DNA from: Tulasnella sp. 424
Lineage: Eukaryota; Basidiomycota; Agaricomycetes; Cantharellales; Tulasnellaceae
Reading direction: 5' to 3'
DNA length: 64,000 nucleotides
Assembly: GCA_019633425.1 (NCBI GenBank)
Contig: WSUB01000174.1
Span: forward strand, 19,791-83,790
Below, one piece after another: positions 1-11,158 of this stretch. The translations under genes and the position numbers were made by a program. Below the pieces are notes generated by a model, which did no database searches, was not told the DNA's origin, and saw nothing but the letters and a program-made list of their open reading frames with translations. Positions within the stretch are counted from its first letter, which is position 1. The number at the start of each line of letters is the position of its first letter.

Positions 1-666
1 GCTGATGCTCTTTGGGGTCTCGCTGAGGTGCATTACGCTCAAAGGGAGTACGGCCAGGCTATTACACTCTACTCCGAGGCTCTTGATATCCGCACCGACC
101 TCGGCGACAGGAAAGGGAGAGCTGACGCTCTTTGGGGTCTCGCTGAGGTTCATTGCGCTCAAAACCAGTATGACCAGGCCATCACACTCTACTCCGAGGC
201 TCTAGAAATCCACACCAACCTCGGCGATAGGAAAGGGAGATCCGACGCTCTTTTTGGCCTCGCTGAGGTGCATCGCGCTGAAAACAAGTACAGCCAGGCC
301 ATCACGCTCTACTCCGAGGCTCTAGAAGTCCGCACCGTCCTCGGCGACAGGAAAAGGAGAGCTGATGCTCTTTGGTGTCTCGCTGAGGTGCATTTCGCTC
401 AAAGGGAGTACGGCCAGGCTATTACACTCTACTCCGAGGCTCTAGATATCCGCACCGACCTCGGCGACAGGAAAGGGAGAGCTGACGCTCTTTGGGGTCT
501 CGTTGAGGTGCACTGCGCTCAAAACAAGTACAGCCAGGCCAACACACTCTTTACCGAGGCTCTACAAATCGGCACCGACATCGGCGACAGGCGAGGGAGA
601 GCTCACTATAGAAGATCTCGCCTAGTACGATGGGCCAAACACTACTCCCCTAGTATTTCGATGTAA
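1..666 (+). pseudogene. 3' fragment of a kinase-TPR gene (copy 1), TPR array only
   Basis: The frame is open from the first base, so the gene enters the window from the left. It encodes about five 40-residue tetratricopeptide repeats whose core is DALWGLAEVH...YSEAL..RTD.GDRKGRA. These are the same repeats as in the two full kinase-TPR genes to the right. The array stops abruptly near 603 inside a repeat and reads into about 20 unrelated residues before the stop. The C-terminal capping repeat of the full copies is missing. Repeats at 1-150 and 361-510 are almost identical in DNA, giving a 360-base higher-order period. The N-terminal kinase part, if present, lies outside the window. I infer a truncated, probably non-functional copy; a functional short form cannot be excluded. 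Confidence 0.75.
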
Positions 667-1720
667 CAGGATGTCCCACGTCCCGACCCCCTATCTGCAC
701 CGGTAAATTTAAAAAATGTCTCCCGGTCCCGAGGGTCTCCGCCAGTCGGGACAAGTGTCCCCGCCGGTAAGAAGTAAATATTGCCAAAAGAGCTTAGGAG
801 TATATATAGATAATATGTATTAGTGAAAATTTCAATGTAATTGGGTGCTTAAGCAACCATAGAAGGTCCTCGCCCTCTTTCTGAGGAACCGGCCGAAACG
901 GCCAACGTTGGCACATGCGAACAATCCAAATATCCATTTTCTGACTCAGGCCCACCTTTGAAAATCGCTCGGCTCCTCCGATTCTTGATAGGATAGTTGT
1001 TGAGGTCATTGGTCCTAGACGAGAGAGACCAAGAGGGGCGATGACGCGTAAATGGCGTGAAAGGCAGAGTTGAATTCGAAAAGGCCAACATCTCCGCTGA
1101 TTGAAGTTGCCTACCAACGTAAACCGGTTGATTGGCTGAAAACCAGTTTCTTTCAGACTGAGTGCTCCTGAAGCGCCACAAAAGTCTAAATTTATAAGCA
1201 CATTCCTCAGAGTTCCTAGGATGGCAATAGACAGCCTTGGGCCGGGCGCCCCTTGGGAAGGAACCGCTCCGGTAAAAATTTGTCCCCCGATCCCCATTAG
1301 TCGCGCCGTCTCAAATTGCCGCGCCGGTACACTTGCGCCGGCAAAAAAAACTGTCCCGGTGTCCCACATGTGCCTGTTATATCGAAATAGTACAGTATAA
1401 GTCCCATGCGTGACGCAAGGCCCAAGCCCACTCGGGACTTTCGCGGCGAGCCCGTGGTCCCTCGGCTTCATGGGTAAATCAGGCCCTGGAATTTTGGAGG
1501 TCAGTCAAAATCAGTGCTTTGTTGTACCGGGCTCTGCCTGGGACAACTTCAGCCTGGGACAAAATCCGGCACACAAGGTTGGAAAAAATCAAGTATATAT
1601 ATGCATAAAAACTACTATGGTAATACACTACTCCTCAGTATATGACGCATGATCAACGGTTCCCTGTCTTTTTACGAATACCCACTTTCCTCGGTCCATG
1701 ATCCTGCCAACCATTATACA
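604..1720. other. Non-homologous insert that ends the copy-1 TPR array
   Basis: The two other kinase-TPR genes are followed by a short conserved spacer into the JmjC gene. Here about 1.1 kb of unrelated DNA replaces the end of the array, and homology resumes near 1720. The insert contains recurring short modules of the form ccggtaaa..tgtccc (about 698-730, 742-775, 1269-1290, 1324-1355). It also has an imperfect inverted pair, agtatttcgatgtaacagg near 652 and its approximate reverse complement near 1367-1390. No convincing gene is seen. It is probably mobile-element debris, but no target-site duplication could be identified. Confidence 0.4.
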
Positions 1721-1758
1721 GATGCCGCACTTGGTCTATCGACATTTACAGATAGATC

Positions 1759-3130
1759 CTACAATTTTAATCTCTTTTTCTTGCTAATGGGTTTGGTTGA
1801 CATAGCCGGAGCATCCTTCTCCTCGGCCTTCCTCTTCAAGCCTTTCTTAGCCCCATAGGCTGCTCGCTGCTCGTCCCGCAGGTACTTCCACACCAAAGAG
1901 TCCTTGTACGGCAGCGTAAACCTATCCCGGTCGTTGGGTGGATGGAACCAGTAGTTGAATGCCATGTGGATGTCGGATGGCGATGAGCTGGACGAGGTGA
2001 CTTCGTGCCATCAGGAGGCAGGGAGGTAGAGCATCTCCCCTGCCTTGAGATTAACGACGAACGGAGGGCCAGCGGATTTGAGAGAGGAAAGGAAGGATGA
2101 GATGGAGAGTTTGGAAGAAGGGGGAGTGGTGGTGGTTGGGAGATTCAAGTGGGAATGGAGGACGGAAGTTGGGATGCCGGAGAACGAGGATGGATCTTCC
2201 TCGTCTTGATCCTGAGACTCGTCTTCTTCGTTGCCACCAATACCTCCCCATTCTTCCTCCTCATTCTCATTCATCTTGCCTTTCTTCTCCTGGGCCTCCA
2301 ACCTGGCAAGAATAGCGTCTGCGTCATCCGCGCCGTTCCCGGCAAAGTCCGCGTCGGCCGAATCGCCTTGAAGTTCCCTGAACGCGTTTCGAGCTTCCTC
2401 ATACGCCTTCTTGACCAACTTAACGTCCATAGCCCGCGACTTTGAGCTTGACCTCAATTCTAGTAGCTCTTCTTTAACGCAGACATCCTGTATTTTGCGG
2501 CATCGTAGCTGTTGAGCCCATGCGACCGGAGGGATTGTGTGTATAGGGGATGAGACCGTTAGGATGGACTTTTTTTATCTTCCTGTGTGGGTGTAAGTGA
2601 TGATATTGACTGGGTGAGTAGAGAACAAAACACTTTCGACCTCGAAGCAGGCAGTACAGCTTGTCATGAAAGTCGTGTTGCTGGGAGAGCCGAGGACCGA
2701 GTCAGATACGAAGAATCATTTGAAGCAAGTTACTCACAAGGCCCGAACAAGAACCTTCTTTCGATTTTCCGACCCATAGATTTTCTCGTTGGAGGACCAG
2801 ATTTCCCATCAAGTTCGGAACCAAGGGGAAATCGTCCTTGAGAGCGTTTGTGGGCGGCGGGAAGGTGTCTGGTACGTCATCGTCGTCATCCAAATACTGA
2901 GTGATGAGGTAGTGATAGGGTCACTTGTTGTTTTGAGGACTGTCGAGGAAGTCTCTGAACTCCGCCGAACCCTGGTCAAACAGTTTTGACTCTTGGTCCA
3001 TGGGCTCCACCGTTAGTTGAACGTGACCAGCTTTCTCTTTTAGGTATTTTACATCCATCTATCATCAAGGAAAGAAAATATTGTTAAACTGGGCCACTTC
3101 TATTCTCCAAGTGCACGCAACATCGCTGGT
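1759..3130 (-). pseudogene. JmjC/cupin-8 dioxygenase, dead copy 1
   Basis: The segment aligns throughout with the intact dioxygenase at 19465-20975. It contains the acidic central region, the motif AGEMLYLPAS and the C-terminal part MAFNYWFHPPN. The codon after PAS is TGA (minus-strand triplet at 2011-2013) where the other copies have TGG. Translation would therefore stop just before the histidine of the WWHEV motif, which supplies the distal iron ligand. A one-base deletion near 2470 also breaks the frame upstream. The first exon is only a degenerate trace near 3065-3130, without the start codon. This copy cannot make an active enzyme. Confidence 0.85.
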
Positions 3131-3350
3131 TTCCGCTTTGCTACATAATTGAGAAGAACTATTGTGCATCGACGGCGAGTGAGGGACCATTTGGGTCCAA
3201 CGACGTAGACCGTGAGATGTTTGGATTTTGGTGGTCACTTCCCATCCAAAAATACCCTTTCCACGAAGAACCACATCGCTATATCTCGTCTTCGTTCGCA
3301 CTCGACATTCTCCTTCACCATCCTTTTGCGGCGCATCGGTCAAAAATATA

Positions 3351-3805
3351 ATGTCCGCACAGCTCTCAGGCCCGTCTATCGACGATGACAGACTCAGCGC
3401 GTGATCTCAGAAAGCGAAGGCGTTTCCCGGACCGTACAATGCTCCCCAAAATCAGCCTCGGAAAATGAAACACGAACCGTAATCTTTTGCGCTTCTAGGA
3501 TATCGAAAGACTACGTGCAAGTGAAGGCTCGGAAGCTCCAGAGGATGAAGGCGACGACGAAGTTTACGCCGCCCTCAACGAGCTGAACGAGCAAGACGGC
3601 GCTAATCTCCTATTCGATCAACAAGCTGATCTGCTGCTAACTCATCGTCATGTTCGCTTAGGATGGCGATGGAGCCGTGAAATGTCATCCTCAAAAAACC
3701 GCTCAGTCAGACGAGACGTGCCAGCTGGCCAGCCTTGATCATGTCGAAACGAGACCAACACGACAAAGCAAGGGTAGCGTTCGTCTACCACTACACCCGA
3801 CAGCT
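3351..3805 (+). pseudogene. ISWI 5' fragment, dead copy 1
   Basis: The ATG at 3351 begins the ISWI N-terminus (MSAQLS...), as in the intact gene at 21181. A two-base deletion shared with copy 2 brings a stop into frame at codon 18. Remnants of exon 2 (SEGSEAPEDEGDDE-like) and exon 3 follow, with further indels. Homology ends near 3805, where the 3' flank of an alpha/beta hydrolase begins. All ATPase, HAND, SANT and SLIDE regions are absent. It is divergently arranged with the dead dioxygenase, as in the intact pair. Confidence 0.8.
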
Positions 3806-4003
3806 TTACATCGATTTCTCGACTTTCGAAATTTGCTTTCAGTCCGGTCAGCCGTTGCTTTTCTTCGTCTTTTCTGGCCTCCCGAGCACTGTTGTGTCCT
3901 TATTGAGTTCTCCTCCTCGTTATCCCGTCCACCGCAATAATAATAATGTATTATCTGCCCAACACGCATAGTTGAAACGGAGACGTTCGGGCAGGTTTCG
4001 AGC

Positions 4004-5100
4004 CTAATCTCGTCCCAAGAAGCTCCACAGCATCGCGTTGAACGTGTCGGGGTCTTGGATGAACGCGAAATGCGAGACCTGCCCATGAACGTCAGTCATC
4101 GGGTCTCCTCGCAACAGATTAACGTTGGTTACCGCACCTGTGGGAGAAGCAGTTGCCCTGCGTCGGGTAACCACCTTGCCATGTCGTCCTGCTGGCTCCT
4201 CAACACCGCCTCCTCATGATCACCGTCCACAATCCACACGTTCGTCGAGTTGATCGTCGAGACAAACGGTTCGGTCCAGTTCGGCTGTCCCTTCCACATT
4301 TGCATGATCTGGTTCAAGAAATCGTCGAACCGATTCGCGTGAGGGGAGAGACGGCCGTATTCTGAGATGGTGCGGTTGATGTAGGTCATGAAGACCGGAG
4401 AGAGGGTGGTGTCCATGACGCCGCTGGTGTTGTAGTTGGCGGAGAAGGCGAAGACTTTGTCGACTCGGGATGGGTGTTTGGCGGCGATGTTGAGTGCTAA
4501 TTCGCATTACGGGGGTTGAAATGGAATGTCAAGTCGAGGGAGGGAAGTGTGGCGCACCGCTGATAGCTCCATCGGACCAACCGACGAAAGATGCCTTGGG
4601 AATATGAAGGTGGTCCAACAGCGCGACGACTGTGAAAACACCGGAGGTGAGTTTCAAGCCGGGATTAAGATAGCTGCGTCGTAGACTTTCAGTCCTCGGA
4701 CATAAAGTCATAACCCAAAGGAATATCAAAGTCGGTCGTGCTTCTCCCGTGCCCCCTCGAATCTACGGTAACGACCTTGAAGCCCTTTCTTTTGAAAAAC
4801 TGAACTTGACGACCAAAGTAGTCCGAGTTTCCTAGGCTATCGTGAAGGAAGAATATGGCAGGCGAATGGTGTGGGTTTGAAGGCCCGAAAATGTCGTACC
4901 GGAGCTGACAGCAGATACGTTGTGGGAATGCGAACGATGAGCAACCTGCACACGAACCTGAATGCTGTTTATCTCTGCGTTTCTCCTCGTCCAGACCAAG
5001 GTAAACTTGGAGTAGGGGGTAATGAAAGCCAGTATTTGGAAGAACGAATGACCGTCGACTCGTCTGGGTATTTCCCACTAAAGCGGAGCCGTTGTCAAAC
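4004..5100 (-). pseudogene. Alpha/beta hydrolase, copy 1 (splice-donor mutant)
   Basis: The exons encode an alpha/beta hydrolase fold protein. Visible parts are the early strand LRYDIFGPS, an oxyanion-region HDSLGNSDYF, the segment VTVDSRGHGRST, the nucleophile elbow GWSDG (Ser in GxSxG), the lid region MDTTLSPVFMTYINR, and near the end IVDGDHEEAV followed by the final exon with SHFAFIQDP, which gives the probable acid and histidine. The stop is at 4004-4006. At the first internal intron the donor reads tgaaagtc where copy 2 has cgtaagtc, so the GT is lost and reading through hits a stop at once. The HG dipeptide seen in copy 2 is HD here. The first exon is uncertain. The substrate is unknown. 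Confidence 0.75.
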
Positions 5101-5119
5101 AATTGCCTTTCAAAGCATA

Positions 5120-5420
5120 TGGACTACGTACCTAGGCCATAGCAGCATTACCTGACCGACCAAGCCTAGCAAATTCGATAGACCAAACATTTCAAGTACT
5201 TTTGGATCGCAGGATGAGAGGTTGGCAGACGGTGTTGGATTGTCAACACGAACAACGATTTGCGGGTGGTCACGCCGTGACGGTGACAGTATTGTCACAT
5301 ATACAAAATAACAATCCCGACACTCCAAACTCTAGAACTTGCGTCCACGTAAGTACGAGAAGCTGTGCTCGACCGTCTTTCCCAAACTACCAAGGCCACG
5401 AGGGAGACTTGGCAGTCACA
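5120..5420. repeat. Duplicated spacer, partner of 13966-14215
   Basis: The sequence upstream of the hydrolase (ccatagcagcattacctgac and what follows, up to tgtgctcgaccgt) is repeated with moderate divergence at 13966-14215. This places the right edge of the duplicated hydrolase module. It also provides the undisturbed target site for the insertion at 12932-13964. It holds no gene that I can see. Confidence 0.7.
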
Positions 5421-5496
5421 GCCTGCTAATGTAAAAGCGTCCCATTGACCTCACAGCCTCATCGATGTCGGCGAAATTACCTCTCGCTTTTGTGCT

Positions 5497-5921
5497 AGGA
5501 CCCCTGTCACTAGCTCGTAGATTTAGAAAGGATAGTCCAATGAATTTTGACCAAAGTATATATATTTGTCCGTTTCGGCGGAAATATTTCTGCCTATCCC
5601 GCCCCAGGAACCGAAGGGGACTATCCCTGCTAAATATGGGAACTCGATCTTCTTCTTTGCTGGCGACTACCAGAGAGCTGCGACGGCAGCCATTTTTCTT
5701 ATTCTTTTGACGGCGACTAAAGAGGCGACCCACCGGTGCACCCGCCGCCCTGTTTTCTTATACTCCGACGACCATCAGGCCATCAACCATTGGGGGGTGG
5801 GGACTATCCCCCCTAGGTCGAAGAGTACCGCGACGTGTTTGAGAAGGTTTGTTTGTCGTGTTGTCCGAAGGTTGACCAAGCCAAGTATATATACCTCATT
5901 TTCGGTAGTGACAGGGGTCCT
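5497..5921. mobile_element. MITE-like element with 16-bp terminal inverted repeats
   Basis: The ends are exact reverse complements over 16 bases: aggacccctgtcacta at 5497-5512 and tagtgacaggggtcct at 5906-5921. The 425-bp interior has no convincing coding sequence. It repeats a gaccaa..agtatatata motif near each end. It sits between the duplicated spacer and the promoter of the next kinase-TPR gene, where the corresponding part of copy 2 is different sequence. A clear target-site duplication was not identified, so the transposon superfamily is undetermined. Confidence 0.65.
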
Positions 5922-5964
5922 TATGTGCCCCCCCAATTGTGTAAGCTGATCGCCTGTCCATTTG

Positions 5965-6243
5965 ATAGGAGAGGACCTCGAATCCATCGCGCGGACTTGC
6001 AAGGAGCGTGCTACAGAAGCCAAATACGTCCAGCCACAGGACCACAGCTGCATGGCCATGATTAAACTCGCAAGGAGGGCACGCTACCGTGACGATGCGG
6101 TTCCGGTGGCAAGGCTCTTGCGTCCTTGTATTCCCACCACCCCCCATTGCCCCACCACCCTCCATCCCATTTCCCTCTCCCTATAACGATCCAAGACCAG
6201 AGACCCTTAAAATCGTCTGGATTCTTCCCCCTAAACACGCCTA
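5965..6243 (+). promoter_or_regulatory. Upstream region shared by kinase-TPR genes 2 and 3
   Basis: This stretch ends at the ATG of the kinase-TPR gene and has a clear homologue at 14815-15086 before kinase-TPR gene 3. Both start with a gcgcggacttgcaag block and have gatgcggttcc near the middle. Conservation up to the start codon between otherwise divergent spacers suggests the copied unit includes the promoter and 5' UTR. No specific factor site is assigned. Confidence 0.4.
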
Positions 6244-9200
6244 ATGCAAAAAGACGAAAGCCACGATGCCGGCCCAGCCGCTTTGGCAGGCTCACAGTCC
6301 GTTTTGAACCACGATGCTTCCCCCGGTGGATTCCCGCTGAGCGCCAAGCTGGTATGTCCTTCCCGAGTCCCAAAATTAAATTTCGTCAGCCAACCCAAGC
6401 AAATATTCCGTAGAGGGATAAGCTCGAGAAGCTTTCAAAATGGCGAATTGATCTGTCCTCAATCGAATATCCCAAAGACGCCCCCGAGTTCCGTGGAGGA
6501 ACTGCAACGGTTTCACAAGCTATTTTGGTGTCTCCCTCAGGTGGTCAAGCTGGGACGGGGCGGTCCAGTCCCGCCAAAAACGAAGGTCCCGACGTACCTG
6601 CCGGAGAAATGTATCGACAGGAGAAGGTTGGTAGCAATAAGCTTTTCTGGACGTTGGCCGTGACGATGAGTGACTCATCTATTTAACCTTATAGGATGTA
6701 GCAGTTAAGAAGATGATGTTAGGCGACCCATCGCGGGTATTAGGGGTGAGCGGACTCCAGCCAAGCACGTGGGGGTTTCAGCATTAAGGTCCTTCGGTTC
6801 AGTTGACGCTCAGGGAAGCGGAATTCTTAGTCGGACTTTCTCACAAAAACGTCATTAAGCTCGAAGGATTCGTCGAAGACTTGTCCAAGTATGTAGTGTG
6901 GCTGGTCTTTCCATGGGAGGACAACGGTACCTTGAAGGATTTTATTGCCTCGGCCGACTGGGAAATCCCCGAACGGATTTCGCTGGTACGATCGAACTAC
7001 TTTTCCGAGTCGGCAACCACCTCTGACGCTCCGTATTCCAGATCAGCGACGTGGCTAGAGGAGTCGAATATCTCCATAGCCAGCAACCTCCCATACGCCA
7101 CGGCGACCTAAAATCTGTACGTTCCGAAGGCGTCATAGTGAACCGCTGGCAAACTTCGTTTTTACTTTTCAGGTAAACATATTGGTCAACTCAGAATGCG
7201 GCGCAGTGATTACCGACTTTGGCTCCGCTTGTCGTCTCAAAACCAAAGATTTGCAGAAGGAGACGGGGCAAAATGAAAACAAACCGCAAACGGCTCTGTC
7301 GCTTGAAGCAACGTTCCGCGGCTCCACCGGAACCATAAGCATAACGCTCACGGGAGATTGTTACACTCTTCGGTGGGCTGCACCAGAGCTGTTGAGAGAG
7401 GAGGAAGCTACCCTTGGGAGCGATATCTGGGCGTTGGGATGGGTGGCGTATGAGGTAAATTTCATTTCATGTCATATATCGTTCTCAGCTGAGCCTCAAA
7501 ATTCTGCCCTGAAATAGATAATGACCAACTCGATCCCGTTTCAAGACATCATAGATGCCGTGGTCATCAACCGGGTCATTCAAGGAGACCTCCCTTCCAT
7601 CACCGACAACGCTCGTATGTCATTGATTCAGGCATTGTGTTCCCTCATGCTCGCGTGCTGGAGCATCGACCCTCAAAAACGACCGACCGCTGCGGATTGT
7701 CGAAGATCAATCGATTGGATGGTGAGTAATGCTGATTATAGGTCAATTATATGCACCATGGATTGACCAAGTTTGGTATAGCCTATGATTACGCCAAACC
7801 CGAGACGAACGGCAGAAACAGCAGCTTCCAGAGCTCGCTCACCAGCGCTTCTGGTGAAACTAGGAGTTCTATACACACGGCAGGGTGACTACCTGAACGC
7901 GTTGAACTTCTACACCAGCGCTCTGGCTGGCTACGAACATATCGGAGACAATAATGGCATGGCGGCTGCGCTTGTGGAGCTCGCACAGGTGCACAGGTTT
8001 CAAAACGACTACGACGAAGCCGTGATCTTCTATTCCAAAGCCCTACAAATCTGCACCCACATCGACGACCGGCTTGGAAGAGCCTCCGCTCTTTGGGGCC
8101 TTGCTGAGGTGCATCGTGCTCGAAACGAGTACGACAAGGCCGTTTCAGACTACTACGAGGCCCTACAACTCTACACCGGCATGGGAGACCAGCTCGGAAG
8201 AGTCAACGCGATCTGGGGTCTCGCTGAGGTGCGCCGTGTTCAAAACGAGTACAGCGAGGCCGTCACACTCTACTCCGAGGTCCTACAAATCCGCACCGAC
8301 ATGGGCGATGGGCAAGGGAGAGCCAACGCTCTTTGGAGTCTCGCTGAGATTTGTCGTGCTCGAAATGAGTACAGCCAAGCCGTTACATTCTACTCCGAGG
8401 CTCAGCAGATAGCCACCAACATCGGTAACAGGCGAGGGATCGCCAACGCTCTTTGGGGCCTCGCTGAGGTGCATCGCGTTCAAAACGAGTACGATAAGGC
8501 CGTTTCATGCTATTCCGAGGCCCTACAAACCCGCATCATCATTGGTGACAGGCGAGGGAGAGCCAACGCTCTTTGGGGTCTCGCTGAGGTGTATCGGGCT
8601 CAAAAGGATTACAGTCGGGCCAGCTCACTCTACTCCGACGCCCTTCAGCTCCGGACCGACATCGGCGACAGGCATGGGAGAGCGGAAGCTCTTTGCGGTC
8701 TCGCTGAGGTGCATCGTGCTCAAAAGGAGTATAGCCAGGCCGTTACATGCTACTCCGAGGCCCTACAAATCCGCACCGACATCGGTGACAGGCGAGGGAG
8801 AGCTGAGGCTCTTTGGGGTCTTGCCGAGACGCATTGTGTTCAAAAGCATTACGACCAAGCTGCCACGCGTTATTCAGAAGCCCTGAAAATTTCTACCGAC
8901 ATCAACGACCAATCCGGGAGAGCTTTCAATCTCTTGGGCCTTGCCAGGGTATATCGCGATCAGGCTGACTACAATGATTCAATTCGTCTTTATACTGAAG
9001 CTGCTGAAGTCTTTGGACACATCGGACATTCTCGGGGCGCAGCTTATGCGTTAGCCCAATGTCGATGGTCCGAGCGAGAACGAGGCCGTCGATTGTCCAA
9101 GCAAGACCAAGAAGAACGTCGTCGTTTTTGGGCTCCGGTTCCGGCTCCGGCTCCGGCTCCGGCTCTTGCTCTTCTTGATTTCGCACGAGAGGAGGAGGAA

Positions 9201-9296
9201 ATAGGAGACCTCGGGGCGGGAATCCTTTACTCGTTCGTAGACGCTTCAAACCGAGCCGAGGAGGAGGAGGAGGAGGAGGAGGAGGAGGAGGAGTAG
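6244..9296 (+). CDS. Kinase-TPR protein, copy 2 (10 TPRs)
   Basis: Eight exons (6244-6351, 6414-6626, 6695-6745, 6803-6985, 7042-7116, 7173-7454, 7518-7721, 7782-9296) join in frame to 876 residues. An N-terminal region of about 107 residues precedes a TKL-like protein kinase domain. The kinase has the VAVKKM lysine (K112), catalytic HGDLKS (D207), DFG as ITDFGSA (D225) and WAAPELL. All catalytic residues are present, with HGD replacing HRD as is common in basidiomycete kinases. From about residue 390 there are ten 40-residue TPRs, probably a protein-binding superhelix. The usual C-terminus (..RRLSK) is extended by about 56 residues of proline-alanine and glutamate-rich sequence. The start is fixed by homology with copy 3. 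I infer a cytosolic signalling kinase; its substrate is unknown. Confidence 0.88.
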
Positions 9297-9345
9297 GAGA
9301 CATCGAGGCGGGAACCCTTTGGTCGTTTTAAACCGAGCCGCTGAA
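9131..9345 (+). repeat. Low-complexity and duplicated tail of kinase-TPR copy 2
   Basis: A ggctcc-type hexamer run (about 9136-9170, encoding Pro-Ala) and a GAG run of about 12 codons (9258-9294) flank a local direct duplication. The segment from about 9190 (ggagacctcggggcgggaa) recurs at about 9296 (ggagacatcgaggcgggaa). Together they push the reading frame past the normal stop seen in copy 3. The GAG run is a likely length-polymorphic microsatellite. Confidence 0.7.
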
Positions 9346-9546
9346 CTCCGTCGATCGTCTAAGCGAGAAGTTGGAGACAGATAATGTGTATTGCCTACGT
9401 TAGGTTGGCTATGACGATTTACGTTACGATTAAGTAATCTCATTTCAGGCTGTTTCTCTACTCTTTATGGTTGCACTGATCATGTCGACGAGTCCACCCA
9501 ATTAATCATAAAGTTCCCATGTCCAGGCTCTCCCAAAGACGCTTCG

Positions 9547-10950
9547 CTACCAAACACTGAACGCATTTGGTAAATCGACATTTACAAAAAATATCTTTCT
9601 CTTATTTATGGGTTTGTTTGACGTAGCCAGAGCATCCTTCTCGGTCTTCCTCTTCAAGCCTCTCTTGACGCCGTACGCCGCTGGCTGCTCGTCCCGCAGG
9701 TACTTCCACACCAAAGAGTCTTTGTATGGCAGCGTAAGCTTATCGGGGGCGTTGGGTGGGCGGAACCAGTAGTTGAACGCCATGTGAATGTCGGAAGGTG
9801 ATGAGCTGGACGAGGTGACTTCGTGCCACCATGAGGCAGGGAGGTAGAGCATCTCTCCTGCCTTGAGGTTCACGATGAATGGCGAACCAGCGGATTTGAG
9901 AGAGGAGATGAAAGCCGAAGTGGAGGGGTTGGAGGAAGGGGGAGCGGTGGTGGTTGGGAGATTCAGATGGGAATGGAGGACGGAGGTTGGGATACCAGAG
10001 AACGAAGATGGATCTTCCTCTTCCTCATCATCGGACTCGTCTCCGTCGTTGCCACCAATACCTCCCCATTCTTCCTCCTCATTCTCATCCACCTGGCCTT
10101 CCCTCTCCTGGGCCTCCAACCTGGCAAGGATAGCGTCTGCATCATCCGCGTCGTTCCCGACCAAGTCCGCATCGGCGGAATCGCCTTGAAGTTCCCTGAA
10201 CGCGTTTCGAGCTTCCTCGTATGCCTTCTTGACTAGCTTGACGTCCACGGCTCGTGCATTTGAGCTTGACTTCAGTTTCGACATCCCCTTCTTGAGCGCC
10301 TGCATTTTGCATTTCGCAGCATCGTAGCTGTTGAGGCCATCCGAACGAACGGGATTATTGTAGGAGATGAGGCCGTTAGGATGGACTTTTTTGATCTCCC
10401 CGTGCGGGTGTAAGTGATGAGATTGATTGGGTGTGTAAAGAAAAAGACGCTTTCGACCTTGAAGAAGGCAGTACAGCTTGTCGTAAAAGTCGTGGTGCTG
10501 GGGAGTTGGAGACCGAGTCAGCTACGAACAGTCGTCCGAAGCGAGTTACTCACCAGGGGCCAACAAGAACCTTCTTTGGATTTTCCGACCCATAGATTTT
10601 CTTGTTGGAGGACCAGGTTTCCCATCAAGGTCGGAACCAAGGGGAAGTCGTCCTTGAGAGCGTTTGTGGGCGGCGGGAAGGTGTTTGGTACGTCACCGTC
10701 GTCAGAATACTGAGTGGTAAGAAGTGATAGGGACCCTTGTTGCTTTGAGGACTGTCGAGGAAGTCTCTGAACCCCGTCGATATCCGCCGAACCCCGGAAA
10801 TAGTTTTGACTCTTGGTGCATGGGCTCCACCACTAGTTGAACGTGACCAGCTTTCTCTTTTAGGTATGTTACATCCGTCTATCATCAAGGAAAGAATGGT
10901 TAGAATGGGCCACTCCTATTCTCTAAGTGCATGGTTTCCTCTTTGCTACG
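9547..10950 (-). pseudogene. JmjC/cupin-8 dioxygenase, dead copy 2
   Basis: The 3' exon is still open over more than 250 codons. It keeps both iron-binding motifs (HHDFYDK and WWHEV), so a truncated protein could be read. Exon 2 carries a deletion of about four bases near 10795 that shifts the frame to a stop. Exon 1 near 10900-10960 is unrecognisable as coding and lacks the ATG. The C-terminus also changes frame, from KPINKKKRLKL in the intact copy to a different tail. Exon 1 resembles copy 1 more than the intact copy, so copies 1 and 2 share decay history. Confidence 0.8.
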
Positions 10951-11158
10951 ATTGAGAAGAACTATTGTGATCGACGGCGAGGGAGGGACCATTTGGGTCC
11001 AACGACGTAGACCGTGAGATGTTTGGATTTTGGTGGTCACTTCCCATCCAAAATCCCCTTTCCACGAAGAACGAAGAACCACATCGCTATATCTCGTCTT
11101 CGTTCGCACTTGACATTCTCCTTCACCATCCTTTTGCGGCGCATCGCTCAAAAATATA

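Noticed and set aside
794..1471. 225-codon minus-strand frame in the spacer after TPR copy 1
   Set aside because: No recognisable motif, and it overlaps the repeat-like modules. Treated as chance within an insertion.
9246..9443. Leucine-rich minus-strand peptide
   Set aside because: It is the antisense of the GAG microsatellite.
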